This document shows, piece by piece, positions 54,524 through 63,549 of a DNA stretch of 64,000 bases (positions within the stretch are counted from its first letter, which is position 1; the number at the start of each line of letters is the position of its first letter). The notes below the pieces were generated by a model. The model saw only the letters and a list, made by a program, of their open reading frames with translations, did not search any database and was not told the origin of the DNA. The position numbers and the translations under genes were made by a program. Source of the stretch: Robiginitomaculum antarcticum DSM 21748 (lineage in GTDB: Bacteria; Pseudomonadota; Alphaproteobacteria; Caulobacterales; Maricaulaceae); NCBI RefSeq assembly GCF_000365025.1, contig NZ_KB823012.1:480257-544256 (forward strand), given 5' to 3'.

Positions 54524-55903
54524 TTAACAGGCAATGACGTTAACAGCCAAACCGCCTTGGCTGGTTTCTTTATATTTATGGCTCATATCCAGACCGGTTT
54601 GGCGCATGGTTTCAATCACTTGATCGAGCGAGACTTTATGCCCTGTTCCGTCATCATGCATCGCCAGCCGGGCCGCATTGACCGCCTTTACTGACCCAAT
54701 CGCATTGCGCTCAATGCACGGAATTTGCACGAGTCCTCCGACAGGATCGCAGGTCAGGCCGAGATTGTGCTCCATGCCAATCTCTGCCGCATGTTCGATC
54801 TGGCGCGGGGTTGCCCCCCACATCGCTGCCAAACCGCCCGCTGCCATAGAGCAGGCCACACCGACTTCGCCCTGACAGCCCATTTCCGCGCCGGAGATCG
54901 AGGCGCGCTGTTTATATAATAGCCCGATACCGCCTGCGGTCAGCAGGAAAATACGGCGCATCTCCGCGGTCGTGCCTTCGCCCGCACCGTAATGGCGGAT
55001 GACAGCGGGAATTATGCCCGCTGCGCCATTCGTCGGCGCAGTTACAACACGGCCGCCGGCGGCGTTTTCTTCATTGACCGCCATCGCATACACATTCAGC
55101 CAGTCAAAAAGCTGCTCGCGTTCGTTCGCCCCGGGCGAGTTTTGCAATTTGTCCCAGATATCGGGAGCGCGGCGCTTAACATGCAGCCCGCCCGGAAGGA
55201 CGCCGCGTTGCGACAGTCCCCGGTCAATACAGGCACTCATTACCTCCCAGATATGGTCCAGCCCCGCATCCGTTTTGGCGCGCGACCGGCGACCGTCTTC
55301 GTTGGACATAACCACATTGGCGATGGTGAGCTTTTCGCGATCACAAATGGCAAGCAATTCCGCGCCGCTGCCAAAGGGCAGGGGGCTTTTCGCGCCATCG
55401 CTGATTAAATCTTTCTTGGCTGGCATTTTAAGCTGCTTCTCGGTCGAAATAAAGCCGCCGCCGGTCGAATAATAGACGTGTTCAAACAGCGTCTCTCCGC
55501 TGACGCCGCGAAGTTCCAGCCGCATTTTATTGGGATGCAGCGGCGTCGGTTCTGTAGTGATGAAATGGATGTGTTGTTTCTCATCAAATGCGACGTCCGG
55601 CCCGCCATGCAGCTTCAGTTTCCCGGTCTCGCGCAAACCGGCAAGCATAGCCTCGACGTCACGGGGCAGGATCTTGTCGGGCCGCGCTCCCATAAGGCCG
55701 AGCATGCTGGCCGTATCGGTGCCGTGCCCGATGCCGGTCAGGGCCAGAGAGCCATAAAGATAGATATGCACGCTGACGGTATCGCCCAGATGGCCGCGCC
55801 GCGCCGCGCGCTCCATAAACCGCCGCCCGATCCGCATCGGTCCCACTGTGTGGCTGCTGGACGGGCCTATGCCCACTTTAAAAATATCGAGTATGGATAG
55901 CAT
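54524..55903 (-). CDS. sdaA: L-serine ammonia-lyase, iron-sulfur type, single chain
   Basis: A 459-residue SdaA, which deaminates serine to pyruvate. The N-terminal beta domain starts LSILDIFKVGIGPSSSHTVGPMRIG; the catalytic domain has VTAPTNGAAGIIPAVIRHY and the [4Fe-4S] cysteines in GVACSMAAG, LTCDPVGG and VNVIAC near the C-terminus. ATG 55903 gives the usual start. It sits nine bases after the toxin gene on the same strand, so read-through from the toxin-antitoxin promoter is likely. Confidence 0.95.
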   Translation of the reverse strand: MLSILDIFKVGIGPSSSHTVGPMRIGRRFMERAARRGHLGDTVSVHIYLYGSLALTGIGHGTDTASMLGLMGARPDKILPRDVEAMLAGLRETGKLKLHGGPDVAFDEKQHIHFITTEPTPLHPNKMRLELRGVSGETLFEHVYYSTGGGFISTEKQLKMPAKKDLISDGAKSPLPFGSGAELLAICDREKLTIANVVMSNEDGRRSRAKTDAGLDHIWEVMSACIDRGLSQRGVLPGGLHVKRRAPDIWDKLQNSPGANEREQLFDWLNVYAMAVNEENAAGGRVVTAPTNGAAGIIPAVIRHYGAGEGTTAEMRRIFLLTAGGIGLLYKQRASISGAEMGCQGEVGVACSMAAGGLAAMWGATPRQIEHAAEIGMEHNLGLTCDPVGGLVQIPCIERNAIGSVKAVNAARLAMHDDGTGHKVSLDQVIETMRQTGLDMSHKYKETSQGGLAVNVIAC

Positions 55904-55911
55904 AAGCGCTC

Positions 55912-56196
55912 TTAGCGATTTTCGCGCTGATGCCAAATACGAAGAATCGTAATTATACTATTACGTAAGCCATATCGCATCACATAGCCCTTTGCGCCGA
56001 AGGGAATTATCAGTTCTCGAATTGAGTTTTGGATATCATAATGCCGTCCTAAATCCGGAAATTTTTTTAGCGTTAGGACTGCATCTTCAACTTCGGTCGC
56101 AAAACGATCTGCGGCTCGCGGAGACTTTTTAGACAGGAAGTCAACCAGTCGGAAGAAGTCACCTTCAGCCTCAGGCGACCATATTATAGTTTTCAT
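55912..56196 (-). CDS. RelE/ParE family toxin
   Basis: A 94-residue toxin of the RelE/ParE superfamily: WSPEAEGDFFRLVDFLSKKSPRAADRFATEV is the helical N-terminus, FPDLGRHYDIQNSIRELIIPFGAKGYVMRYGL the sheet, and IIITILRIWHQRENR-like strand the end. Either gyrase inhibition (ParE) or mRNA cleavage (RelE) is possible; the ILRIWHQRE end resembles ParE. It overlaps the antitoxin gene by four bases. Confidence 0.9.
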   Translation of the reverse strand: MKTIIWSPEAEGDFFRLVDFLSKKSPRAADRFATEVEDAVLTLKKFPDLGRHYDIQNSIRELIIPFGAKGYVMRYGLRNSIITILRIWHQRENR

Positions 56197-56447
56197 GTTT
56201 TACTTTTAATCAAGGCCCTAATATTTTTCATGACCTCTTCATGCGGAATGGCTATACCTGTTTCGAGATAGTCATTCCAACGCTGCATTGTAATTTCATG
56301 TTCGGAACGTTCCCATTCGCTTCGCTCGATGAATTCCTCTACAGCGCGTTTCATCAGGTAATGAGGACTACGCTCTTCACGCTCACCAATTTGACGCAAA
56401 CGTTCTTGAAAATTTTCATCTAATCTTATCGCAACAGTCTTTGCCAT
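56193..56447 (-). CDS. Ribbon-helix-helix antitoxin (CopG/ParD-like)
   Basis: An 84-residue antitoxin. KTVAIRLDENFQERLRQIGEREERSPHYLMKRAVEEFIERSE forms the RHH DNA-binding dimer, and the C-terminal tail (TMQRWNDYLETGIAIPHEEVMKNIRAL) should wrap the toxin. It likely represses its own promoter at the palindrome just upstream. The pair stands directly before sdaA. Confidence 0.92.
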   Translation of the reverse strand: MAKTVAIRLDENFQERLRQIGEREERSPHYLMKRAVEEFIERSEWERSEHEITMQRWNDYLETGIAIPHEEVMKNIRALIKSKT

Positions 56448-56461
56448 GAAATGCTCCTAAC

Positions 56462-56484
56462 ATTGTTTTACATTGTATAACAAT
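56462..56484. promoter_or_regulatory. Palindromic operator of the toxin-antitoxin pair
   Basis: ATTGTT-TTACATTGTAT-AACAAT, arms 56462-56467 and 56479-56484, with an inner TACATTGTAT that extends the symmetry. It lies 15 bases upstream of the antitoxin start, as expected for RHH autoregulation. Confidence 0.75.
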
Positions 56485-56689
56485 ACTTATGGCTTTTGCC
56501 AAGCTCCGCTTTGAACATTGCAGTGTATGCTCCTATAACTCGGGCCTACCCTTTTACCCACTCTGTAAATCGGTAGGTTTTTCACTACACTTAAAGGCGC
56601 ACATGTTCGCGTAAAGTTCATTATTATCTAAAAACTAGATTCAAATACGGCTTTAACATCTTGAAAATATAGGTAGAGATTACCTAAAA

Positions 56690-57124
56690 CTATCGGGATA
56701 AACGATTTAAATATTCGCGAAAAATGTCTGATAGTGGAGACGGGCGGCGGGATTTCTCATTAACATAAACATGGGTAAAATGGCCTTGCGCACTGGCCTG
56801 TGTTTCACCGTCCCGAAACAAACCGATGTCATAGGTAACGGATGACGTTCCCAGCTTGGCGACGCGAAGACCCGCAATTACATCGTCGGGAAAAGACATC
56901 GGCGCAAAATAACTACAGCTTGTCTCAACGACCAAGCCGATGATATTGCTGTTACCGATCTCTAAATGGTCATTATCAATCAGCCATTTATTCACGACAG
57001 TGTCGAAATAAAAGTAATAAACTGAATTATTGATATGGCCGTATACATCATTATCCGACCAGCGCGTCGGGATGGTGAGGTGATGCGGGTAGTCAGACAG
57101 CGCATTAGGGGTTGGCCGCGCCAT
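56690..57124 (-). CDS. Acyl-CoA thioesterase, hotdog fold (4HBT)
   Basis: A 144-residue hotdog thioesterase. TIPTRWSDNDVYGHINNSVYYFYFDTVVNKWL is the 4HBT signature with the catalytic Asp (D-x-D-xxGH-NN), followed by ETSCSYFAPMSFPDDV. It hydrolyses acyl-CoA in the cytoplasm; chain preference cannot be told. The start overlaps the stop of the Fe-ADH gene by one base, so both are coupled. Confidence 0.93.
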   Translation of the reverse strand: MARPTPNALSDYPHHLTIPTRWSDNDVYGHINNSVYYFYFDTVVNKWLIDNDHLEIGNSNIIGLVVETSCSYFAPMSFPDDVIAGLRVAKLGTSSVTYDIGLFRDGETQASAQGHFTHVYVNEKSRRPSPLSDIFREYLNRLSR

Positions 57125-58254
57125 TATAAAATCGTCTCGTAGATTTTTACTGTCGCGTCATAGGTCATTTCGCGGGCATTATTCATCAACAGGCGGTCTT
57201 TGGTCATGGCGTCTGCAGCCATCATCGGGATGGCGTCTTGGGGAATATTAACCTGCGATAATGTTTGCGGAACTTTGGTTTCTTCTTTGATACGCAGCAT
57301 TTCGTCAATCAGTGAGGCCCCGGTTTCGCCGACCCGCAGGTCGGAGGCAATCTCGCCATACCAATGATCGGCTTTGGGCTGATTATACTTCATCACCTCG
57401 GTCAGGACGAGCGCGTTTGAAAGGCCGTGCGGCACATGGAAAAATCCGCCCAGCGGGTAGGCCAGAGCGTGAACGGCGGCGCAGGGCGCGTTGGAAAAGG
57501 CTTGCCCCGCCAGCATTGCCCCGATCAACATATCAGTGCGCGCCTCTATATTACTGGGCTCATTACAGGCTGTCACGATCGCGCCGCGAAGTTTACGAAG
57601 CGCGGTCAGAGCGAGGGCGTCGGAGATCGGGTTTTTCTCACGAATGGAGGTATAGGCCTCAATGGCGTGAACCATAGCGTCAATGCCAGTCGCAGCCGTA
57701 ATCGACGCCGGAAGTCCGAAGGTTAGCTCAGCATCGAGCAAGACGCGATTTGCGTAAAGCGCATTGGCGACAATGCCTTTTTTCGCAGTTTTTCCTGTGG
57801 TTATGATTGCGACATTGGTGACTTCGCTGCCTGTGCCTGACGTCGTCGGGATAAGCAGCAGAGGCAGGGTTGGCCCTTTTGCGTTTCCGACGCCGTAAAG
57901 GGTCTCTATGGGCTGATCACATCCCGCCAGATGCGCGATGACTTTGGCCGTATCCATAGGCGATCCGCCGCCAAAACCGATAACCAGTTCCGCTTTATAA
58001 TCCCGCACGGCCTGCGCGCCCATTAATACGATTTGTTCTGGCGGGTCGGCGACAACATTATCGAAAATCAGAACATCATAACCTGCGCTGCGCAGAGATT
58101 CGACGCCGCCGTCAATCAGGCCGAGCGCGCGAACGCCTTTATCCGTAATCAAGGCAATGCGCTTATTGGGGCAAAGCCCGTCCACATAGCGAGATAACCG
58201 CGCTGCGCCGCCGGGCGCAATGTGAATGTCGGATACGGTTTGAAAACTATGCAT
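57124..58254 (-). CDS. Iron-containing alcohol dehydrogenase
   Basis: A 376-residue type III alcohol dehydrogenase. GFGGGSPMDTAKVIA (NAD(P) binding) and IPTTSGTGSEVTNVAII are present, and ligands for iron include D/H residues in AIEAYTSIREKNPISDALAL and ACAAVHALAYPLGGFFHVPHGLSNALVL. It oxidises primary alcohols or reduces aldehydes. It lies downstream of the glyoxylate-shunt genes in the same direction, with a hairpin between. Confidence 0.94.
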   Translation of the reverse strand: MHSFQTVSDIHIAPGGAARLSRYVDGLCPNKRIALITDKGVRALGLIDGGVESLRSAGYDVLIFDNVVADPPEQIVLMGAQAVRDYKAELVIGFGGGSPMDTAKVIAHLAGCDQPIETLYGVGNAKGPTLPLLLIPTTSGTGSEVTNVAIITTGKTAKKGIVANALYANRVLLDAELTFGLPASITAATGIDAMVHAIEAYTSIREKNPISDALALTALRKLRGAIVTACNEPSNIEARTDMLIGAMLAGQAFSNAPCAAVHALAYPLGGFFHVPHGLSNALVLTEVMKYNQPKADHWYGEIASDLRVGETGASLIDEMLRIKEETKVPQTLSQVNIPQDAIPMMAADAMTKDRLLMNNAREMTYDATVKIYETIL

Positions 58255-58295
58255 AAAGCCTCACTTTGGGGCAGCTTATGCAATGAGATGCATAT

Positions 58296-58322
58296 ACGCC
58301 AGCCCGGAGGAGAGGCTGGCGT
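58296..58322. terminator. Strong hairpin after isocitrate lyase
   Basis: ACGCCAGCC-CGGAGGAGA-GGCTGGCGT is a perfect 9-bp stem between aceA and the Fe-ADH gene. T-rich sequence lies on the plus side of it, not the minus side, so its role as a minus-strand terminator is only probable. Confidence 0.55.
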
Positions 58323-58337
58323 ATTTTAATGAACCGC

Positions 58338-59927
58338 TTACGCGACGTTCGCGAATTGGTTCATCGTATTGTGCTCTCCGCCGGCTTTGAGCGCGCGCTC
58401 GCCGCCGGTCATTTCCTTGAATGTATCGCCAAGGTCGGAGCCTACTTCGTGCTGATGTTTTACCGCAGAAACGCTGCGGCGGATCTCGGCGCGTTGAATG
58501 CCGCGCACATAAGCGAGCATTTTCTCGTCACCGAAATAGCCCTCGGACAAATCATCCATGCCTTTGGCGGTCATGTGGAAGGTCGGCAGAGTGATCAGAT
58601 TGTGGAAGACGCCGGCTTCGCGGGCAATATCGGTTTGGAAGGCCTGCAGGCGGGCATCGGCTTCAATACCCAGCGCGTCATCGTCATATTTTGCGCTCAT
58701 CAGGCCGTTATCATCCGGATAGCTGCTGTGATGGATTTTGCCGGACTCGATCCAGTCTTCACGGACTTGCTTGCGCAGGTTCAGTGTCCAGTTAAAGGAT
58801 GGTGAGTTATTATAAGTCAGCTTGGCATGCGGCGCTTTCTCGCGAATGCGGCTGACCATAGCGGCAATTTGCTTCACATTCGGCGTCGCTGTTTCGATCC
58901 AGAGCATATCCGCCCCGCCATCATTTAGCGCGCTGATGCAGTCTTCGACCACGCGGTCTTCGCCCGTATCGGCGCGGAATTTATACAGACCATTGGGCAG
59001 ACGGACAGGTTTGCACAATTTACCGTTTAGCTGTAGGGCGACTTCGCCATCTGCGAGCTGATTGAGGTCAGAGACAGGGGTTGTATCCAGCCATTTTGTA
59101 TATTCGCTGGCCAGATCGCCTTTGGATGTGCTGACAGGGATTTTCTGGGTCAGGCCCGCGCCGAGGCTGTCCGTACGCGCAACAATAATGCCGTCATCGA
59201 CGCCCAGTTCTTCAAACGCCATACGAACAGCGCGCAATTTGTCGTTAAAATCTTCGCGCGGCACCGTCACTTTGCCGTCTTGATGACCGCACTGCTTGGC
59301 GTCGGAGACTTGGTTCTCGATCTGAATGCAGCACGCGCCCGCTTTGATCAGTTCTTTGGCCAGCAAATATGTGGCATGAACATTGCCAAACCCGGCATCA
59401 ATATCAGCGATAATCGGGCGTACATAGCTCTCGAACCCATCTATTTTCGCAATAATCGCCTCGCGGTCATCCGCAGTTTTCAGTTCAGCAAAGAGATCGT
59501 TCAGATCCACTTCGTCGGCCTGACGCAGGCTCGTATAGATCTCGTTGATCAGCGCGGTAACTGCCGTTTTTTCGTGCATGGACTGATCCGGCAAATGGCC
59601 GAAACTGTTACGCAGGCCTGCAACCATCCAGCCGGAGAGATAGACGTAAGCACGGTCTAATGTACCCTTTTGGCGCTTAATCGCGCGCATCATTTGCTGG
59701 GCATGAAAGCCGCTCCAACAGCCCAGAGACTGTGTGAACTGCGATGTATCCGCGTCATAACGGGCCATGTCGGCGCGCATGACTTTGGCCATGGCTTTGG
59801 CAACATCCAAATGCGTCTCATAGGTGTTTTGCGTCTTGAGCTGCGCAATATCGTCAAGATTTATGCCGGCCGGCGCGCCCTTGGGGTAGCGCGTCTTAAG
59901 AGCGGTCAGTGTGTTTGAATAAGTCAT
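58338..59927 (-). CDS. aceA: Isocitrate lyase, long form
   Basis: A 529-residue isocitrate lyase of the long branch (Acinetobacter/Pseudomonas type), splitting isocitrate to glyoxylate and succinate. The catalytic loop is KQCGHQDGKVTVP instead of the short-form KKCGHLGGK; ADIDAGFGNVHATYLLAKELIKAGA and YNNSPSFNWTLNLRKQ are typical. It is directly behind aceB (TAATG overlap) and is probably controlled by ScpR, encoded divergently upstream. Confidence 0.97.
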   Translation of the reverse strand: MTYSNTLTALKTRYPKGAPAGINLDDIAQLKTQNTYETHLDVAKAMAKVMRADMARYDADTSQFTQSLGCWSGFHAQQMMRAIKRQKGTLDRAYVYLSGWMVAGLRNSFGHLPDQSMHEKTAVTALINEIYTSLRQADEVDLNDLFAELKTADDREAIIAKIDGFESYVRPIIADIDAGFGNVHATYLLAKELIKAGACCIQIENQVSDAKQCGHQDGKVTVPREDFNDKLRAVRMAFEELGVDDGIIVARTDSLGAGLTQKIPVSTSKGDLASEYTKWLDTTPVSDLNQLADGEVALQLNGKLCKPVRLPNGLYKFRADTGEDRVVEDCISALNDGGADMLWIETATPNVKQIAAMVSRIREKAPHAKLTYNNSPSFNWTLNLRKQVREDWIESGKIHHSSYPDDNGLMSAKYDDDALGIEADARLQAFQTDIAREAGVFHNLITLPTFHMTAKGMDDLSEGYFGDEKMLAYVRGIQRAEIRRSVSAVKHQHEVGSDLGDTFKEMTGGERALKAGGEHNTMNQFANVA

Positions 59928-61564
59928 TATGTGGTCTCCAAAATGTCGTAAGCGGGGATTGTCAAAAAGTCGGGCAGGATGGCGGCGGTGGCGGTCTCAT
60001 CAAAGATTTTTGCGGCCTCTTCGAAGCGGCCCTCGCCATATTCTGCATCGCCGGCCTCTATGCGAAGTTTGGCGGTTTCCTCGGCGAACAGGCGCGCATA
60101 GAGGCGCTTTGTCAGCGTCTCACTAAAGCCGCCCTCCATTTGCACGGAGGCGCCATGGGCGAGCCATTGCCAGATTTGCGCGCGGCTAATCTCTGCGGTA
60201 GCGGCGTCTTCCATCAGGTTATGGATCGGCACCGCGCCGCGGCCCGAGAGCCATGCCGCGATATAGCGGACCGCGACTTCGATATTGGTGCGCACGCCGA
60301 CCTCGGTGATTGTGCCTTTATGCGGGGAAAGCATGGCTTCGTTAGAAATGCGCGGCATTTGCTTTTTCTTATGGATCTGGTGTTTGCCGGGCATGGCGGC
60401 GTCAAACACCTCCATGGCAATCGCAACGAGCGCAGGATGCGCGACCCATGTTCCGTCATGGCCTTGCTCAGCCTCACGGCGCTTGTCAGCGGCGACTTTG
60501 GCAAAGGCGGCGGCATTGGCCGCCTCATCATTTTTGACCGGGATTTGCGCGGCCATTCCGCCCATAGCGTGGGCGCGGCGGCGATGGCATGTCTCGATCA
60601 GGCGCAGGCTGTAGGCCCGCAAAAAATCGCGATCCATTCCAACCTGAGCGCGCTCGGGCAAAACATAGGCGGCGTGATTGCGCAGCGTTTTAATATAACT
60701 GAAAATATAATCCCAACGTCCGCAATTCAGCCCCGTAATATGACGGCGCAAAACATAGAGAATCTCTTCCATCTGAAACGCGGCGGGTAATGTCTCGATC
60801 AAAACCGTGGTCTTAATCGTGCCATTGGGGATGTCTTTGACGGCTTGGGCGAAATTAAACACATCATTCCACAGACGGGCTTCCTGGTAGCTCTCAATCT
60901 TGGGCAGATAGTAAAACGGCCCGCGACCATCGGCGGCAAGCAGCTCGCCATTATGGAAGAAGTGCAGGCCGAAATCGACGAGGCTCGCGCTCATCGGTTT
61001 GCCGTCTACGGTAATGCCGCGCTCTTCTAAGTGCCATCCGCGCGGACGCACCATGAGGGTCGCTGTATTGTCGTTCAGCGTATAGGATTTTTTGTCGGTT
61101 TTTAGTGACAACGTCCCGCGCGCATAATCACGCATGTTAATTTGGCCTTCGATCATATTGGCAAATGTCGGACTGCTGGCATCTTCGAAATCGGCCATGA
61201 AGACTTTCGCGCCGCAGTTCAGCGCATTGATCATCATTTTACGGTCAACGGGTCCGGTAATCTCGACGCGGCGATCTTGCAAAGCTGCGGGGCAGGGGTC
61301 GACCTCCCATGCTGAGTTGCGGATATGCGCGGTTTCAACAGGCTGTGTCGGCAGTTCACCATCGTCAAAACGCTCTTGTTGCAGTTTGCGGTTTTCCAGA
61401 AGAATTCTACGTTGCGGACCGAAACGGCGCTCGAGGTCGGCGAGGAACAGCAGAGCGTCCGGTGTCAGGACATCGTCATAATGCGGGCCAAGCTCGCGTG
61501 TGACTTTGGCGAGGACGCGATGGCGGGGGATGGGCTGACCTTGCGTTTGGACAGGGGCGTTCAT
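59927..61564 (-). CDS. aceB: Malate synthase A
   Basis: A 545-residue malate synthase A. FMADFEDASSPTFANMIEGQINMRDYARGTL contains the metal-binding acidic residues, PRGWHLEERGI and ETLPAAFQMEEILYVLRRHITGLNCGRWDYIFS follow, and MGGMAAQIPVK fits the family. It makes malate from glyoxylate and acetyl-CoA. I start at ATG 61564 (MNAPVQ), since GGAG precedes it. It is first of aceBA and divergent from scpR. Confidence 0.97.
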   Translation of the reverse strand: MNAPVQTQGQPIPRHRVLAKVTRELGPHYDDVLTPDALLFLADLERRFGPQRRILLENRKLQQERFDDGELPTQPVETAHIRNSAWEVDPCPAALQDRRVEITGPVDRKMMINALNCGAKVFMADFEDASSPTFANMIEGQINMRDYARGTLSLKTDKKSYTLNDNTATLMVRPRGWHLEERGITVDGKPMSASLVDFGLHFFHNGELLAADGRGPFYYLPKIESYQEARLWNDVFNFAQAVKDIPNGTIKTTVLIETLPAAFQMEEILYVLRRHITGLNCGRWDYIFSYIKTLRNHAAYVLPERAQVGMDRDFLRAYSLRLIETCHRRRAHAMGGMAAQIPVKNDEAANAAAFAKVAADKRREAEQGHDGTWVAHPALVAIAMEVFDAAMPGKHQIHKKKQMPRISNEAMLSPHKGTITEVGVRTNIEVAVRYIAAWLSGRGAVPIHNLMEDAATAEISRAQIWQWLAHGASVQMEGGFSETLTKRLYARLFAEETAKLRIEAGDAEYGEGRFEEAAKIFDETATAAILPDFLTIPAYDILETT

Positions 61565-61699
61565 AAGGGTCTCCATTAACTTGAATTACCTTCACTCTAT
61601 TTACAAACTCATCTACATGTCTATAAAGCACTGTAAGTTATAGGTATTTATGTAAAGAATGTAACGCAACAGAGTATTATTTTGTAAAGTTTGGAAATT
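61565..61699. promoter_or_regulatory. aceBA-scpR divergent regulatory region
   Basis: This 135-base gap contains several half-sites of one type: TTTACAAAC (61600-61608), TGTAAAGAATGTAAC (61651-61665) and TTTTGTAAAGTTT (about 61679-61692). RamB/ScpR-type regulators bind TTTGCAAA-like sequences, so these are likely sites for the ScpR encoded beside it. The region is otherwise AT-rich. Confidence 0.65.
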
Positions 61700-63130
61700 A
61701 TGGCGAAGACTGATGAAAAGCTATTTGTAGGCCCGCGCATTCGGCGCTTCCGGCAAACCTTGGGCATTACGCAGGCGCGTATGGCTGAGGATTTGGGCAT
61801 TTCCGCCTCATATCTGAACCTGATGGAACGCAATCAGCGCGCCTTATCGGCCAAAGTTCTGATGCGTCTGGCGCAGGTTTATGACTTTAATATCGCAGAA
61901 TTTACAGGCGCGGGGGACGCGCATCTCGTGGCCGAAGTTTACGAGGCGCTGCGTGATCCCTTATTTAAAGACATCGGCCTGTCCAAAAATGAGGCCGAAG
62001 ATTTAGTTGGCGTCAGCCCCCAGGCGGCCAAAGCGCTAATCCGGCTCTATACCCAGCACCGCGACACGGCCCGGCGCCGGAATGAACAACATTCAGACCG
62101 TGACCGGGTAGAATTGCTGGATGACGCCTCGCGCGCGACATCGGATGTCCGCCGCGTCATTCATAAAAACCAGAATTTCTTCCCACAGCTCGACGACGCC
62201 GCAGAGCAGCTATCAAAAGAGCTACAGCTCTCGAAACGTGAGCCCCACGCCGCGCTGACTGACCGCTTGAAATCAAAGCATGATCTGACCGTACGCATCG
62301 TCCCTATCGACGTCATGCCGCAAATGCTGCGCTATTTTGACCGTCATTCCAAACGTATCAATCTGTCCGAATTGCTGCGTCAATCAGGGCGTCGGTTTCA
62401 GCTGGCTTTCCAAATTGGCATGCTGGAGCATCGCGATCTGATCGACAGCATCGTTAAATCCAGTGGATTGCAGGGCCGGGAATCCCAGGGCTTGATGCGC
62501 ACATCTCTGGCCAATTATTTTGCGGCAGCCTTGTTGATGCCTTATGCGCGCTTCCTCAAAGAAGCCGAGGCAACGAAATATGACGTTGATCTTTTGGGCC
62601 ATCGGTTCGGGACAAGTTGGGAGCAAACGGCGCATCGTCTGACCACGCTGCAAAAGCCTGAAGCGCGCGGCATTCCGTTCTTTTTTGTGCGGATTGATGT
62701 GGCGGGAAATGTCTCCAAACGGTTTTCGGCCGGACGGTTTCATTTTAGCGAATATGGCGGGGCCTGTCCGCTCTGGAATATTCACGAGACCTTCCAGACT
62801 CCGGGGAAGACCATCACGCAAATGGTACAAATGCCGGACGAGACGACCTATTTCACCGTAGCGCGTATGGTCAGCCGTAGCGATGGGAGCTACGATGCGC
62901 CGGCGCAAAAACTTGCGATCGGGCTGGGCTGCGATATCGCCTATGCGCCGCGCCTGACCTATGCGCGCGGCTTTGATCTGAACGCCCCGTCCCCCACGCC
63001 GATCGGGATAAATTGCTATTTATGCGAGCGCCAGCATTGCCGTCAGCGCGCCCATGCACCGCTCAATAAAACGCTCAAATTTGACGAGCGTGCGCGCGGC
63101 GTGTCGCTTTATAGTTTTGGTGAAGATTAG
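61700..63130 (+). CDS. ScpR/RamB-type short-chain fatty acid regulator
   Basis: A 476-residue regulator. Residues about 9-65 are an HTH-XRE domain (IRRFRQTLGITQARMAEDLGISASYLNLMERNQRALS). The middle has an ImmA/IrrE-like part, with NYFAAALLMPYARFLKEAE in place of a full HExxH site, and the C-terminus is DUF2083, with Cys residues in GINCYLCERQHCRQRAH that may bind metal or sense redox. Such proteins control acetate, propionate and glyoxylate genes, which fits its divergent placement to aceBA. Confidence 0.92.
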   Translation: MAKTDEKLFVGPRIRRFRQTLGITQARMAEDLGISASYLNLMERNQRALSAKVLMRLAQVYDFNIAEFTGAGDAHLVAEVYEALRDPLFKDIGLSKNEAEDLVGVSPQAAKALIRLYTQHRDTARRRNEQHSDRDRVELLDDASRATSDVRRVIHKNQNFFPQLDDAAEQLSKELQLSKREPHAALTDRLKSKHDLTVRIVPIDVMPQMLRYFDRHSKRINLSELLRQSGRRFQLAFQIGMLEHRDLIDSIVKSSGLQGRESQGLMRTSLANYFAAALLMPYARFLKEAEATKYDVDLLGHRFGTSWEQTAHRLTTLQKPEARGIPFFFVRIDVAGNVSKRFSAGRFHFSEYGGACPLWNIHETFQTPGKTITQMVQMPDETTYFTVARMVSRSDGSYDAPAQKLAIGLGCDIAYAPRLTYARGFDLNAPSPTPIGINCYLCERQHCRQRAHAPLNKTLKFDERARGVSLYSFGED

Positions 63131-63154
63131 GCGGGCTGACGCCTGTCAGCCCGC
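63131..63154. terminator. Strong hairpin after scpR
   Basis: GCGGGCTGAC-GCCT-GTCAGCCCGC is a perfect 10-bp stem starting right after the stop codon. No T-run follows, so it may work with Rho or protect the mRNA end. Confidence 0.6.
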
Positions 63155-63320
63155 GCGGGCTGCCCCGTTCGCTAGGCTCTAGCTGACCTACACACCTTTC
63201 GTCTTTCGTAGATAGGATAGAGCCTCGGCGAAATCCGACATCGCGCAGCGAATTCTTTTGGCTATATTTTTGCAATCCACGGTTTGAGTGTGGATGTATT
63301 TCCACCCATACTCCCAACCT
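63155..63320. other. Gene-free DNA with an 8-bp inverted repeat
   Basis: AGGCTCTA (63174-63181) and TAGAGCCT (63218-63225) form a perfect 8-bp inverted repeat with a 36-base loop. The open frame on the minus strand (63075-63317) crosses the scpR end and both hairpins and does not resemble a protein. Confidence 0.45.
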
Positions 63321-63462
63321 CCGTCATCCTCGGGCTTGACCCGAGGATCCATCTTAAAGCAGAGAATCGTAGATGAAGGTTTGTAAGCTATTGTCCTACC
63401 TAGAGTTTATAAACATGGCCCCACTGAACCATGGATCCTCGGGTCAAGCCCGAGGATGACGG
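63321..63462. repeat. Perfect 32-bp inverted repeat element
   Basis: Arms 63321-63352 and 63431-63462 are exact reverse complements and each is itself nearly palindromic (CCTCGGGCTTGACCCGAGG). The 78-base middle is AT-rich. The arms begin CCGTCATC and the element has no coding capacity, so it is MITE-like or a dispersed palindromic repeat. Confidence 0.9.
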
Positions 63463-63549
63463 TATGGAGAATTGGGCGTTCCAATTTCGTGGATTAACAA
63501 AAAACAATCCCCGCCTCTCACTTTGCCCCTATATTTAAGCTGTTCTTAT

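Noticed and set aside
63075..63317. 80-codon minus-strand frame overlapping the end of scpR
   Set aside because: It crosses two hairpins and the repeat edge, overlaps a well-supported gene, and has no start region or family likeness.
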